Of a DNA stretch of 35,573 nucleotides, positions 23,263 to 32,295 are shown piece after piece. This stretch comes from Rickettsiales bacterium. Its GTDB lineage: Bacteria > Pseudomonadota > Alphaproteobacteria > UBA8366. Under the pieces are notes generated by a model. It did not search any database and was not told the DNA's origin. It saw only the letters and a program-made list of their open reading frames with translations. The DNA is taken from the NCBI GenBank assembly GCA_002724555.1, contig PBOZ01000043.1, positions 1-35,573 on the forward strand. The letters run 5' to 3'. Made by a program: the position numbers and the translations under genes. Each line of letters opens with the position of its first letter. Positions within the stretch are counted from its first letter, which is position 1.

Positions 23263-24252
23263 CTAACACTCATTATTCAGAACATCGTTATTCAACAACC
23301 GACGGAACCGAAATGGTCTATCCACCTCATCTGATCGAAATTCGATAACCGTGGCATCAAACGTATAATCCCCAGCTCCATTTAATCGCCAAAGGTACGG
23401 TGCCGTACTTCCCCCGAACGCCCGGTCGACGCAATAGTCCCCTGTGTCACCGTGAATGACGAGCATGGGTTTCTCAAGCTTGGCACTCCAGGATATTAGC
23501 AAATTTCGCAGTGCCATAAATCCATCACAGGCATGAGGATTATCCATGGTGCAAGGTTCATCCCAGTTAATCTTTGTGAGATCGGCCTGCATAGCAACAA
23601 TAACAGCTTCAATAGATTGGTCGCCTTCAACTCCCTCTATTGCACGCCTTAACCAGTCCGCATTAGCAGTATCGCGGGCCCAAACTGCCGCTATAGCAGT
23701 CGTCACATCATCTTGTTTCACTTCAATACGGCCATTGTTCGTTCCAACAACATGCAACGTTAGAAACTGAATGCCACCGAAGCGCCACATTGCATTTTCG
23801 GGGTAACTCCTCTGCCTCCGCACTTGCATGCTCTCGGCAATAGATAATGGCTCACCAAAAAAAACCTTCCGAAGTTCCGCCAAACGTTTGAGTTCCGAAA
23901 TTGGTCGAGCCAATCTATTGCGGTCGCAATCCGTCCAATCATTATCACCGGGCGTAAAAAATACGCGACCGGGCAGCAAATCCATGACCTGTTTATAAGA
24001 TGCCCGTAACTCAGTGTCGTTGCAGTCGTCACCCCCACTTTTAAAATCGCCGTAATGAATGGCAAAGGGAAAACCACCGGCGCGAATTTTCGGTTTGATT
24101 TCGATTTCCAGGTCCATCGCTTGCGCGTCTGTGTACGGCATATCGCCAATAGCCACAAAACGTACAACGTCGGCTGCGATAGTCGGTAACGATATAAACA
24201 AAAAAATGAAAGCAATTCCGCCTACTATCACACCTCTGTCTATTCGTCCCAC
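23263..24252 (-). CDS. Exported calcineurin-like metallophosphoesterase
   Basis: A 329-residue protein with a signal peptide: hydrophobic VIVGGIAFIFLFISLPTIAA, cleavage likely after Ala27. The mature part has the metal-binding motifs of calcineurin-like phosphoesterases: Asp37 in AIGDMPY, HYGDFKSGG (66-74), TPGDNDW (100-106), and a final VIHGDTGDY. Three motifs and their order fit the family; the usual GNH[E/D] is GDND here. It is therefore periplasmic or secreted, and may cleave phosphoesters outside the cell. The gene is upstream of and 18 bp from the LLM at 22216, and divergent from a flavodoxin-like reductase 63 bp away. The substrate is unknown. Confidence 0.85.
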   Translation of the reverse strand: MGRIDRGVIVGGIAFIFLFISLPTIAADVVRFVAIGDMPYTDAQAMDLEIEIKPKIRAGGFPFAIHYGDFKSGGDDCNDTELRASYKQVMDLLPGRVFFTPGDNDWTDCDRNRLARPISELKRLAELRKVFFGEPLSIAESMQVRRQRSYPENAMWRFGGIQFLTLHVVGTNNGRIEVKQDDVTTAIAAVWARDTANADWLRRAIEGVEGDQSIEAVIVAMQADLTKINWDEPCTMDNPHACDGFMALRNLLISWSAKLEKPMLVIHGDTGDYCVDRAFGGSTAPYLWRLNGAGDYTFDATVIEFRSDEVDRPFRFRRLLNNDVLNNEC

Positions 24253-24315
24253 AATAAATCCTTTATTACTCCGGCTTGCCTTTACGTGAAGCTTGGCCGA
24301 CCTTATTCCCTAACA

Positions 24316-24783
24316 ATGACCCAAAAAAGACTTCTTATTGTCGCGCACTCCCCATCCTTAAACACGCAGCGACTCTTTGATGCCGTGATCACCGGCGCCT
24401 CCAGTGCTAATTTATCTGGGGTCGACGTGGTAGCCAAACGTCCTTTTGACGCGGATGCTAACGATGTTATGCAGGCGCATGCGATTATACTCGGAACGAC
24501 AGAGAACTTGGGCTACATGAGCGGCGCCTTAAAAGATTTTTTCGATCGCATTTATTATCCCTGCCTAGAAAAGAAGCAAGGCACACCTTACGCTCTATAC
24601 ATACGTGCCGGTCATGATGGGACTGGAACGCGCCGGGGTGTCGAGTCAATCGTCACAGGATTGCGTTGGAAGAACGTGCAGGAGCCTCTGGTCATGCGCG
24701 GTGACTGGCAAGAAGCTTTCGTCGGACCATGCGAAGAACTTGGAATGGCGATGGCTGCCGGACTTGAAGCAGGAATTATCTAG
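24316..24783 (+). CDS. Flavodoxin-like NAD(P)H-dependent FMN reductase
   Basis: A 155-residue flavodoxin-fold protein. RLLIVAHSPSLNTQRLFDAV is the phosphate-binding loop of FMN reductases (HSPSLNT), and ILGTTENLGYMSGALKDFFDRIYY is the second flavin loop, where GxLKxFFDR is common in WrbA/NQO-like reductases; GHDGTG binds the isoalloxazine edge. ATG at 24316 is preferred to the frame opening at 24286. The gene probably supplies FMNH2 or reduces a quinone in the cytoplasm and forms an operon with the acyl-CoA ligase 13 bp downstream. Whether it serves the LLM proteins is inference. Confidence 0.82.
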   Translation: MTQKRLLIVAHSPSLNTQRLFDAVITGASSANLSGVDVVAKRPFDADANDVMQAHAIILGTTENLGYMSGALKDFFDRIYYPCLEKKQGTPYALYIRAGHDGTGTRRGVESIVTGLRWKNVQEPLVMRGDWQEAFVGPCEELGMAMAAGLEAGII

Positions 24784-24796
24784 AGGGTAAACCGTA

Positions 24797-26401
24797 ATGG
24801 AAATACCAAGAGAATCCTGGACGTTTCATGAACTCGTCAAACGCCGGGCAGAACAATATGGTGATCGTAACTTTTGCACGTTTGTTGAAGGAGACACCCT
24901 CAGTTTTTTGGAACTAGAAAGCGCAACAAATAGGCTTGCCTCCGCACTGGCCAAGCTTGGTGTTGTTCCGGGCGATCGCGTTATCTGCCTTATGCATAAC
25001 AGCAAAGCCTTCTTGCTTACGATGATCGCCGTGCAAAAACGGGGGGCAATTTTCGTTCCCATTAACACAGAACTTAAAGGCGCCTTTCTGGAGCATCAGG
25101 TTCGCAATATTGAGCCCAGAATGGTGGTTGTCGGTCACGAATTAAGAGCTGCCTTTGATACAATCTCAATTGATGGCCTTGAAATAGAAACAACAGTCAC
25201 CGTTGAGGGGTCTAGTGCCCCGCTGCCCGGCACGCAAAGTGTTCAATTTGAAGACCTTTTAGCAACGGACCCCAATCCTGCCGATATCGTGCCGGCGAAA
25301 GCACGCGACATATGCGCAATTATGTTCACCTCTGGGACAACGGGCCCATCGAAAGGGGTTATGATGCCCCACGCACATTGCATCTTGTTTGGCTTTGCAT
25401 CTGGACGCAATTTAGAGATGACACCGGCAGATCGGATGTTTATCTGCATGCCATTCTTCCACGCGATGGGGCTGTTATTACAATTAACATCGTGCTTGGT
25501 ATACGGCTCTAGCGCTTACATCATCCGCCGTTTTTCTGCTACGAGCTGGCTTGACGACATTCGGCGAAGCGAAGCAACACTGACATACGGTCTAGGCGTC
25601 ATTCCAGAGTTTATTTTCCGTCAGCCACCAACTCCTCATGACCGGGAGCATAAATTGCGGACCATGCTCGCTGTTCCGATCGGTGAGGACTGGGGTGCCG
25701 CCTTTGAGGAGAGGTTTGGGCTTGAGCTGCGCCAAGGCTTCGGCATGACCGAATGTAACCTCCCAGCCTACGGCACTCCAGGTGACCCTATCATGGCAGG
25801 TTGTGCCGGCCCTATTATTGAGGATTTTTTCGAAGTCCGCATTGTCGACCATGAAACCGACGAAGAGATGCCAACCGGCGAGGTTGGTGAAATTGTCGTT
25901 CGTCCAAAGCATCCCGCCTGTTTTATGGCTGGCTACTATAGGATGCCGGAACGGACTATCGAGGCTTGGCGGAATTTATGGTTCCATACCGGCGATGCAG
26001 GCAGGTTCGACAAACAAAGTCGCCTCTTTTACATCGACCGTATCAAAGATTGTATTCGACGACGTGGCGAAAACATTTCCGCCTTTGAGGTTGAACAAGT
26101 GATCAACGGCCATCCGGAAGTTGCTGAGAGCTGCGTTATTGGCGTACATGACCAAGACGCTGGCGGCGAGGACGAGGTAAAGGCCTGCATCGTTGCGACT
26201 GGCAACGCACCCGAGTACACCTCAATCTTAGATTGGTGCGTTGAACGTATGCCCAGGTATGCGGTACCGCGGTACATAGAATTTGTCCATACTTTGGACA
26301 AAACACCAACAGGGAAACTTCAAAAACAATACCTGCGTGACGCCGGCATCACAAACAATACCTGGGACCGCAACAGCATCGACTATGTAGTGCCACGCTA
26401 A
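24797..26401 (+). CDS. AMP-forming acyl-CoA ligase
   Basis: A 534-residue ANL-superfamily ligase. The phosphate loop MFTSGTTGPSKGVMM is at about 176-190, the A5 motif GFGMTECN at 314-321, the hinge DRIKDCIRRRGENIS at about 414-428, and the C-terminal catalytic lysine in TPTGK (Lys507). It activates a carboxylic acid with ATP to an adenylate and then a CoA thioester. The N-terminal ESWTFHELVKRRAEQYGDR and the length resemble crotonobetaine/carnitine-CoA ligases, but substrate cannot be inferred. The ribosome site is AGAGGGT, 13 bp past the reductase stop. Probably the entry step for acids handled by the CoA enzymes nearby. Confidence 0.92.
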   Translation: MEIPRESWTFHELVKRRAEQYGDRNFCTFVEGDTLSFLELESATNRLASALAKLGVVPGDRVICLMHNSKAFLLTMIAVQKRGAIFVPINTELKGAFLEHQVRNIEPRMVVVGHELRAAFDTISIDGLEIETTVTVEGSSAPLPGTQSVQFEDLLATDPNPADIVPAKARDICAIMFTSGTTGPSKGVMMPHAHCILFGFASGRNLEMTPADRMFICMPFFHAMGLLLQLTSCLVYGSSAYIIRRFSATSWLDDIRRSEATLTYGLGVIPEFIFRQPPTPHDREHKLRTMLAVPIGEDWGAAFEERFGLELRQGFGMTECNLPAYGTPGDPIMAGCAGPIIEDFFEVRIVDHETDEEMPTGEVGEIVVRPKHPACFMAGYYRMPERTIEAWRNLWFHTGDAGRFDKQSRLFYIDRIKDCIRRRGENISAFEVEQVINGHPEVAESCVIGVHDQDAGGEDEVKACIVATGNAPEYTSILDWCVERMPRYAVPRYIEFVHTLDKTPTGKLQKQYLRDAGITNNTWDRNSIDYVVPR

Positions 26402-26418
26402 ACTAAATTTGACAGCTA

Positions 26419-27588
26419 CTAGCCCTTACCTTCAATCCCAACCTGATAGGTGGATGGCATCATATTAGTTATTGAAGTCGCGCGTTTTTCGAGCCAATAG
26501 GCTTGTTGCGGCGGCACACTGCCAAAATCTCTCTCAACACCTAGCTTGCGAGCTGCATCCATCGGCCAATTTGGATTATAGAGAATTTCACGTGCCAGCG
26601 CGACAAGGTCTGCCTGACCTTTTTGAAGTATCTCCTCGGCCTGATCCGCATGAACGATCATCCCGACCGCCATACTCATAACACCGCTCTCTGCTTTCAA
26701 TTTTTCTGCGTAGGGTACCTGATAATTATAGCCCGGGCGCATATCCGCACCGACAACGGGACTTCCCTTCATACCACCCGAACTGCAGTCAATGACATCA
26801 ACACCCATTGTCCCAACTTGCTTTGCAAGTCTAACGCTCTCCTCTGGGCCCCAACCTGCGTTATCCTCAACCGACAACCGCATAAATAATGGCTTGCGGT
26901 CTGGCCAGTTCGCCCTAACGGCCTCCACGACTTCAATTGCAAAGCGAAAGCGGTTCTCTTCAGACCCTCCGTACTCATCGTTCCTGACATTCGAATATGG
27001 CGAGAGAAATTGATGAATCAGGTAACCATGGGCAGCGTGTATCTCAAGAACGTCAAACCCAGCTTCATTTACACGCCGGGCTGCCTCGCCCCACATGCTG
27101 ACCAGGTTTTTGACCTCAGCATTTGAAAGTGCACGCGGTTCCGGGTCATCCCGACCACCTGGCAAAGCGCTCGGCGCGACCAACTCCCATTTTTCCCAAT
27201 CGACGCACCCCTCTGGCGCTTCCATCAGCGGCGCACCCCCCTCCCATGGGCGAAAACGCCGTGCCTTTCGTCCTGAATGTCCGAGCTGAATTGCAGGCAC
27301 AGCGTTGTGCGCTCGGATAAAGTCTGACAAGCGTTTAAAAAAAGGGATGAATTTATCATCCCAAAGTCCAGTATCACCGACGGTACCACACCCGCGCCGG
27401 TCTACCTTGGTGGATTCGACAAAAACAAGCCCCGCACCACCCGCCGCGAAACGGCCGATATTCATCAGGTGCCAGTCCGTTGGAAATCCATTTTCCGCTG
27501 CATACTGATGCATTGGGGCTACAACAACACGATTTTTCATTTCTATTTCGCGTATCGTCATCGGGGTGAATAATAAGGGATTTGCCAT
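26419..27588 (-). CDS. Old Yellow Enzyme-family NADH:flavin oxidoreductase
   Basis: A 389-residue OYE-family FMN barrel. LLFTPMTIREIEMKNRVVVAPMHQYAAENG is the N-terminal segment of YqjM-like members, in which the redox cysteine of VMSPMC is replaced by His (APMHQ); EIHAAHGYLIHQFLSPYSNVRNDEYGGS holds the HxxH substrate-binding pair; VALAREILYNPNWPMDAA ends the FMN phosphate site. It reduces activated C=C bonds with NAD(P)H. A ribosome site AGAAGG precedes the ATG. It converges on the acyl-CoA ligase (17 bp between stops), so it is a separate transcription unit. A trimethylamine dehydrogenase-type role is unlikely without the Fe-S domain. Confidence 0.91.
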   Translation of the reverse strand: MANPLLFTPMTIREIEMKNRVVVAPMHQYAAENGFPTDWHLMNIGRFAAGGAGLVFVESTKVDRRGCGTVGDTGLWDDKFIPFFKRLSDFIRAHNAVPAIQLGHSGRKARRFRPWEGGAPLMEAPEGCVDWEKWELVAPSALPGGRDDPEPRALSNAEVKNLVSMWGEAARRVNEAGFDVLEIHAAHGYLIHQFLSPYSNVRNDEYGGSEENRFRFAIEVVEAVRANWPDRKPLFMRLSVEDNAGWGPEESVRLAKQVGTMGVDVIDCSSGGMKGSPVVGADMRPGYNYQVPYAEKLKAESGVMSMAVGMIVHADQAEEILQKGQADLVALAREILYNPNWPMDAARKLGVERDFGSVPPQQAYWLEKRATSITNMMPSTYQVGIEGKG

Positions 27589-27852
27589 CGAAGAGCCTTC
27601 TTTTGTGATCTGGTTAATACCAATTTAGTTTCCAGCAGTTTAGGCCGCCATCCAGCAAAATGCATAGCTACGATTTGCCTTGCCCTCTATCGTAAGCGTC
27701 GTGCGCACCTACGATAAAAAAGCAAAGAGCTTCTTGGCTTAGTTGAAGCGTGCAAACACACGGCAATCCAGTTTATTTTGAAAAATTAACATGGAAAAAG
27801 ACTATTATTTTACTTTAATGTGTATCTTCACAGGTTAGTTCTAAAAAAATCT
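27589..27852. other. Divergent intergenic region, AT-rich toward the right
   Basis: This 264-bp gap separates an OYE gene (minus) and a phosphoesterase gene (plus). It must hold both promoters. No tRNA, repeat or clear operator was seen; the right third (about 27770-27850) is AT-rich, with ATTATTTTACTTTAATG ending near 27820. A GTG start at 27820 for the phosphoesterase is possible but less likely than ATG 27853. Confidence 0.3.
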
Positions 27853-28692
27853 ATGCCAAAAAAAATCGTTCAGGTTTCGGATTCTCATCTTTGTAAGGTC
27901 CACCCGTATTTTGCTGATAACTGGCAGATATTTTCTGAGGAAATGGCTTCTTTGCAACCAGACTTATTGATCCATACGGGTGATATTTCTCTCAACGGCA
28001 CGATGGATGATCGAGCAATGAAGCACATTAGAGACGCAATCGATGATCTCAGAATTCCATGGATAGCAATACCCGGCAATCACGACATTGGCACTACAGG
28101 CGGTCGCTTAAAACCAATCTCTGAGGCCAGGATCACACATTGGCATACACATTTTGGCGATGATCGTTTTGTTCACGACATCGAAGATTGGCGTCTTATT
28201 GGATTGAATACGGAAGTTCTGGGAAGCGGGTTGCAATCGGAAGAACTACAATGGGCTCATTTGGAAGATGCTTGTGCTACAGCAAGTGGTCGGGAAATCG
28301 GCGTTTTTCTTCACAGACCACTTTTTGCGGAAATGCCAGACGAACCGAGTAGCCCTTGGAGCCTGATCGCGGAGCCGCGCGCCCGCCTAATCGAACGTCT
28401 TTGTGCATACCGGGTGCGCTTCGTCGCCTCGGGACATCTCCATCGTTATCGGTATATAAATTTCTCTGGAATTGATTTGATTTGGTGCCCGACAACCGCA
28501 TTCGTCATGGCTAGTAACAAAAACGATGGCTGCATCCGCCGTGTGGGCTATCTGAAATGGACTTTTAAGGAACGCCATGTTCATCACGAATTCGTTGAAC
28601 CCAATGGCTTCATCAATCATGACATGAGCTGGAAGAAAAAACGAGCAGCTAAAAAAGCAGCCATCGCTGCTGGTCAGATCGCAGCAGAATAG
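27853..28692 (+). CDS. Calcineurin-like phosphodiesterase (CpdA-like)
   Basis: A 279-residue cytoplasmic metallophosphoesterase. MPKKIVQVSDSHLCKVHPYF opens on the first metal motif (D10-x-H12), followed by HTGDISLNG (GD at 43-44), IPGNHDIG (GNHD 75-78) and two later histidines in FLHRPLF and ASGHLHRYR, the order of cyclic-3',5'-AMP phosphodiesterase-type enzymes. The reading frame opens at 27820 (GTG), but ATG 27853 starts directly at the family N-terminus. It has no signal peptide, unlike the other metallophosphoesterase in this window. It could hydrolyse cAMP, another cyclic nucleotide or a small phosphoester. Confidence 0.86.
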   Translation: MPKKIVQVSDSHLCKVHPYFADNWQIFSEEMASLQPDLLIHTGDISLNGTMDDRAMKHIRDAIDDLRIPWIAIPGNHDIGTTGGRLKPISEARITHWHTHFGDDRFVHDIEDWRLIGLNTEVLGSGLQSEELQWAHLEDACATASGREIGVFLHRPLFAEMPDEPSSPWSLIAEPRARLIERLCAYRVRFVASGHLHRYRYINFSGIDLIWCPTTAFVMASNKNDGCIRRVGYLKWTFKERHVHHEFVEPNGFINHDMSWKKKRAAKKAAIAAGQIAAE

Positions 28693-28697
28693 GGTGC

Positions 28698-28712
28698 CTT
28701 TAAAGTTTAAAG
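28698..28712. repeat. Short perfect odd palindrome between convergent genes
   Basis: CTTTAAA and TTTAAAG, seven-base arms around a single G, lie in the 34-bp gap between the convergent phosphodiesterase and unknown-protein genes. It might act as a bidirectional attenuator, but the arms are too AT-rich and too close for a firm call. Confidence 0.25.
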
Positions 28713-28726
28713 CCCGAATATAACCG

Positions 28727-29734
28727 CTAAAATTCTCTTACCTTACGTGTTACCATTCTCGAGCCGCCGGCCCAGAGCGGGGTGTGCGTCATCTTAATAC
28801 CGACGCCGCCGGTGATAATTGGATGAATATCATCTGGTGCAGGTGCTAACGGTCGTTCATCCAGATCGGTCTCTCCCATATATCCGTAAGCCCGCCGAGA
28901 ACCTTGCAGATAGGCCTGAACTCGCGACAAATCCCAGTCATGATTGGCAAGAATATCTGCCATCTCAGGTGGCATCAAAAAGACCTGCTCATTGCGTTGC
29001 GGTTTGCGGGTCAGACTGGTTACATCGATGTTAGAGTTCATTGCAACAGCAATCGGCTCCAAGACGCATTCCGGGCTGTCACTAGTCCCAGTCGGCAAAA
29101 CTTCGGCGGTACCAGAAACACCAAGCACTGTGACGCAACTATCGGTTGCTATGAAGCCCCTTCGCTCCGGCAAGGATGGGAAAGCGTCATGCCGTCCTTC
29201 TCCAAAACAGAACGTATATTTACCCGGCTGTCCCATAGTCGCCATATCTGCCACACCCGGACGTGCCCCCGCAACATTTCGCATAATGAGGCTGACGGCA
29301 CGCCCAATGCAGGCATTTGCCCGGTTGCCTGGACCCAGAATATTGCCGTAGGCATTGATACCAAGGACATCCACAATGGGGCCATGGATACAGACAGCGA
29401 CTGTCGGCGTCCCCGTCGTGCTCAGCAAGCCGAGTAAATTGAATTCGTCAGCCATACATGCCTCAGCGGCCGTCAATACCACCGGCAGCTCTTCCGGCCT
29501 GCATCCTGCCAGGACACAGTTATAAGCCGCCGTTCCGAGCGTTAAATTCCCCATAAGCGGCATTAAGTAACCAAATGTCTCCTCGGGTGACCCGCGCCCG
29601 GCAACCATTGATTCGTAACGCGTCATGGTCGGGGGTACGAGTGGCAATCCGTCGCTAAGGTTGAGTTCTTCCAACTGAGCCTGCGCCGCTTCCCAGGAAA
29701 CATCTTCAGGTAGGAGCGGCAACTCTTCACTCAT
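28727..29734 (-). CDS. Conserved-looking protein of unknown function, paired with a CoA-transferase
   Basis: A 335-residue soluble protein of no family I can name with confidence. It opens MSEELPLLPEDVSWEAAQAQ and shows DGLPLVPPT near residue 30, a motif I associate with uncharacterised proteobacterial proteins of thioredoxin-neighbourhood/UGSC type. Gly/Pro-rich segments follow: GTPTVAVCIHGPIVDVLGINAYGNILGPGNRANACIGRAV (several Cys) and TDSCVTVLGVSGTAEVLPTG. There is no signal peptide or transmembrane helix. The ATG at 29734 follows GGAGGG and starts one base after the stop of the CoA-transferase, so the two are tightly coupled. An enzyme or a metal/redox protein linked to the CoA-transferase reaction is plausible but unproved. 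Confidence 0.75.
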   Translation of the reverse strand: MSEELPLLPEDVSWEAAQAQLEELNLSDGLPLVPPTMTRYESMVAGRGSPEETFGYLMPLMGNLTLGTAAYNCVLAGCRPEELPVVLTAAEACMADEFNLLGLLSTTGTPTVAVCIHGPIVDVLGINAYGNILGPGNRANACIGRAVSLIMRNVAGARPGVADMATMGQPGKYTFCFGEGRHDAFPSLPERRGFIATDSCVTVLGVSGTAEVLPTGTSDSPECVLEPIAVAMNSNIDVTSLTRKPQRNEQVFLMPPEMADILANHDWDLSRVQAYLQGSRRAYGYMGETDLDERPLAPAPDDIHPIITGGVGIKMTHTPLWAGGSRMVTRKVREF

Positions 29735-29735
29735 T

Positions 29736-30869
29736 CTAGCTATTCCCTCCGAGTATCTCATCTTTCCGCTGATCAATGCCATCTACAAACAGCTTCGGCC
29801 CAACATCGGAATTGCGGTAGCGCATAGGATTATTCACGATCAAAAACTTTTCACTGCCGTCATTAATCTCCACGAGACCGCCCGTCGCCTTCAATCCTTC
29901 ATCCTTCACAACATCTGAGACTGTTTGATAACGGGTAGCTGGGCATCCCGCGTCGAGCAACATTCTCTCTGCCTCTTCAGCCGTATAGCCGAGCGCCCAT
30001 TCCTCTAGCTCGCCCATCAAATCATTCCAATATTTCCAGCGCTCTCCGACAGAGTTATAACGCGGATCCTCCACCCATTCGTTCCGTCCCGTCGCCTTTG
30101 CCATTGCCCTTAGATTTGGATCACTAACCGGAACAACCATAAGGAAGCCATCTTTGGCGCGAACGGGCGAGTAGACAAGCGGTGGAATGTCGCTTTCCAC
30201 CTGCGCTTGCTGCACCTCATAGTACAGCAAGTTATGCATACCACCCTCAAGCGTAACATCGATGCGTTCGCCACTGCCAGATTTCTCACGGCCATAAAGC
30301 GCCGCCGAAACAGCACCAAAGGCGTGTGCAGACGCAAGAATGTCACCGGCAGTACTACGATTACTGATTGGCCGATCGCTAACATTGGCATATTCAAAAA
30401 TCGTCATGTCGTAGCCGGCATGCGCATGTACGATCGGCGCGAATGCTGGCCGGTCCGAGTTAGGCCCGATTGGGCCATATCCAGAAATCGCACAGTAGAT
30501 AATCTGTGAATTGATCTCATTGAGTAAATCATAACCCAGACCCAGGCGGTCGAGAACACCGGGGCGGAAGTTCTCCAGCACTACGTCGCAGTCTGCGACG
30601 AGATTGCGGACCGCCGTTTTACCTTCCTCGGATTTTAGATCGAGTGTAATACATTTTTTGCCCGCATTAAGCTGTTCAAAATACCGGCTCTTCCCATCAA
30701 CCATCGGATGTGCACTACGTATAGTCTCACCACCTGGCGGCTCAATCTTAATCACTTCTGCGCCGTGGTCAGCTAGAAGTCGGCCTGCATAAGGGCCGGC
30801 CAAGAACATTGAAAAATCTAGCACCCGAATGCCGTCTAGCGGGCCAGGTCGTTTCTTCGGATCGGACAT
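29736..30869 (-). CDS. Class III (CaiB/BaiF) CoA-transferase
   Basis: A 377-residue family III CoA-transferase, the second in the window. GPLDGIRVLDFSMFLAGPYAGRLLADHGAEVIKIEPPGGE is the family N-terminus, KKCITLDLKSEEGK and LENFRPGVLDRLGLGYD follow, and the expected catalytic Asp is in TAGDILAS before the GAVSAALYGREKSGSGERIDVTL helix and strand. The C-terminal DAGCPATRYQTVSDVVKDEG matches the small domain. ATG at 30869 follows GGAGGG; an upstream TTG at 30872 is less likely. It is upstream of and tightly linked to the unknown protein at 28727-29734 and downstream of a DMT exporter. Donor and acceptor CoA esters are unknown. Confidence 0.9.
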   Translation of the reverse strand: MSDPKKRPGPLDGIRVLDFSMFLAGPYAGRLLADHGAEVIKIEPPGGETIRSAHPMVDGKSRYFEQLNAGKKCITLDLKSEEGKTAVRNLVADCDVVLENFRPGVLDRLGLGYDLLNEINSQIIYCAISGYGPIGPNSDRPAFAPIVHAHAGYDMTIFEYANVSDRPISNRSTAGDILASAHAFGAVSAALYGREKSGSGERIDVTLEGGMHNLLYYEVQQAQVESDIPPLVYSPVRAKDGFLMVVPVSDPNLRAMAKATGRNEWVEDPRYNSVGERWKYWNDLMGELEEWALGYTAEEAERMLLDAGCPATRYQTVSDVVKDEGLKATGGLVEINDGSEKFLIVNNPMRYRNSDVGPKLFVDGIDQRKDEILGGNS

Positions 30870-30907
30870 CAATAACGCCCTCCATCAATTTTTCGATAGC
30901 GAAAATA

Positions 30908-31807
30908 TTAATCCGCTTCAGTTGTTTGACTATGGCGGCGGCGTATAAATTCTCGATGTAAAATATAAATGCCACTCGCAATAATGATCCCTGTACCCAC
31001 CACGCTCCACATGTCCGGCACGTCATCCCATATTAGATATCCAAGCAGTGCTGCCCACACGATGGCGGAATAACGGAACGGTGAAGCCACCGCAGCTTCC
31101 GCATAACGGAAGGCTTCGATCATTGTATAATGGCCGACAAACACCAAGGGAACACAGGCGACAATAAGCCAAAACGAGCGCACATCAGGCACCTCCCAGC
31201 CGAATGGAAGCGAGCCCAGGCCGAAAACGACTTGGAAGACATTGGCGGTCAGTAGTATAGCGAGTGATGTTTCACCCGCCGTCATCTTACGCGTCATAAG
31301 ATCCCGCCCGGCACTGGCGACAGCACAAAGAAGAGGCAGAAGTGCCACGACCTGAAATACGTCAGAACCTGGACGAGTGATGACAACCACTCCGAAAAAA
31401 CCAACCCCAACCGCTGTCCAGCGGCGCCATCCCACAGCTTCATTCAACATGGGTCCCGCCATTGCCGTTATGAGCAGGGGTGCTGCAAAAGTCAGGGCCA
31501 CAGTTATTCCTAAGGGAAGGTACTTTACACTCAGAAGGAAGAAATAAGCGCTAAACCCCAAGAAAAGCCCCCGTGCTATATGGCCGCGCCAGCTAAAAAT
31601 TTTAAGTTCGGACCAGCCACCCCGGAACATCGCTACGACAACAATGAGTGGCAAAATCATGGCCGCTCGCAAAAACATGATCTCGCCCAACGGCAATCCT
31701 TCGGTTAGCAGCTTGAGGATTGCATTATTTAGATTCATGAATAGGGCACTGATCACCATCAGCGCGATCCCCCTCACGGGTGCAGAATGTTGGATATTAT
31801 TGGACAT
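30908..31807 (-). CDS. DMT-superfamily (EamA) membrane transporter
   Basis: A 299-residue integral membrane protein with about ten hydrophobic segments and two EamA repeats. Marks are LNNAILKLLTEGLPLGEIMFLRAAMILP in the first repeat, VKYLPLGITVALTFAAPLLITAMAGPMLNE (the Pro-rich end of TM4 and GExxxxR-type turn), and APFRYS-like ASPFRYSAIVWAALLGYLIW in the second. It is probably an inner-membrane exporter of a metabolite or amino acid, perhaps connected with the CoA-transferase unit downstream (38 bp away). The charged C-terminus (HREFIRRRHSQ) is cytoplasmic by the positive-inside rule. It is divergent from the glyoxalase gene across 74 bp. Confidence 0.88.
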   Translation of the reverse strand: MSNNIQHSAPVRGIALMVISALFMNLNNAILKLLTEGLPLGEIMFLRAAMILPLIVVVAMFRGGWSELKIFSWRGHIARGLFLGFSAYFFLLSVKYLPLGITVALTFAAPLLITAMAGPMLNEAVGWRRWTAVGVGFFGVVVITRPGSDVFQVVALLPLLCAVASAGRDLMTRKMTAGETSLAILLTANVFQVVFGLGSLPFGWEVPDVRSFWLIVACVPLVFVGHYTMIEAFRYAEAAVASPFRYSAIVWAALLGYLIWDDVPDMWSVVGTGIIIASGIYILHREFIRRRHSQTTEAD

Positions 31808-31881
31808 TGGGGGTGATTTCCCTTCTGAACGGCGTACCCTATATCACCAGTGCATTTGCGGCCAGCTGGGAGGGAGTGGAG

Positions 31882-32295
31882 ATGAAGCTAAAACGTGTCG
31901 AACACGTTGCCATCGCGGTTAACGACATGGCGGAATCCATGAAAATGCTTGAGAATACGCTCGGTATTGAGATGGAATACGAAGAACAGATTGGCTCAAC
32001 AAGGCTTGCAATGTATCCGGTGGGTGAGACTTATCTGGAACTCTTAAGCTCAAACGCGAGCGCACATGATTCCCGTGTCACCGAATGGATCGAACAGAAT
32101 GGCCAAAGTCTTTTTCACCTTTGCTTTGAGGTCGAGGATATTGACGCCGCATTGGACGAATTGAAGGAGAAGAAGGTAAAACTCCTCGACGAAGAACCGC
32201 GGACCGGTCATGGAGGTAGCCGGATTGCCTTTATCAATCCAGAATCAACAGGCAATATTCTTATTGAACTGGCGGAGATCCCCGAAGGTCATTAA
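31882..32295 (+). CDS. Glyoxalase-family protein, methylmalonyl-CoA epimerase-like
   Basis: A 137-residue VOC-fold protein. The paired metal-binding patterns are KRVEHVAIAVNDM (His7) and METYLELLS-type VGETYLELLSS in the first repeat, and LFHLCFEVEDIDAAL and NILIELAEI in the second, corresponding to the His/Gln-Glu/His/Glu quartet of methylmalonyl-CoA epimerase. The sequence and length resemble MCE most. ATG 31882 is chosen behind GGGAGTGGAG; the frame from 31780 overlaps the divergent transporter. Its stop and the next start overlap as TAATG, so translation is coupled to the maleate isomerase-like gene. It may epimerise a CoA thioester or act in a glyoxalase-like way on a different substrate. 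Confidence 0.85.
   Translation: MKLKRVEHVAIAVNDMAESMKMLENTLGIEMEYEEQIGSTRLAMYPVGETYLELLSSNASAHDSRVTEWIEQNGQSLFHLCFEVEDIDAALDELKEKKVKLLDEEPRTGHGGSRIAFINPESTGNILIELAEIPEGH

Noticed and set aside
28904-29437. 177-residue + strand ORF opposite the unknown protein
   Set aside because: The minus frame has a strong ribosome site, coupling with the CoA-transferase and more protein-like composition.
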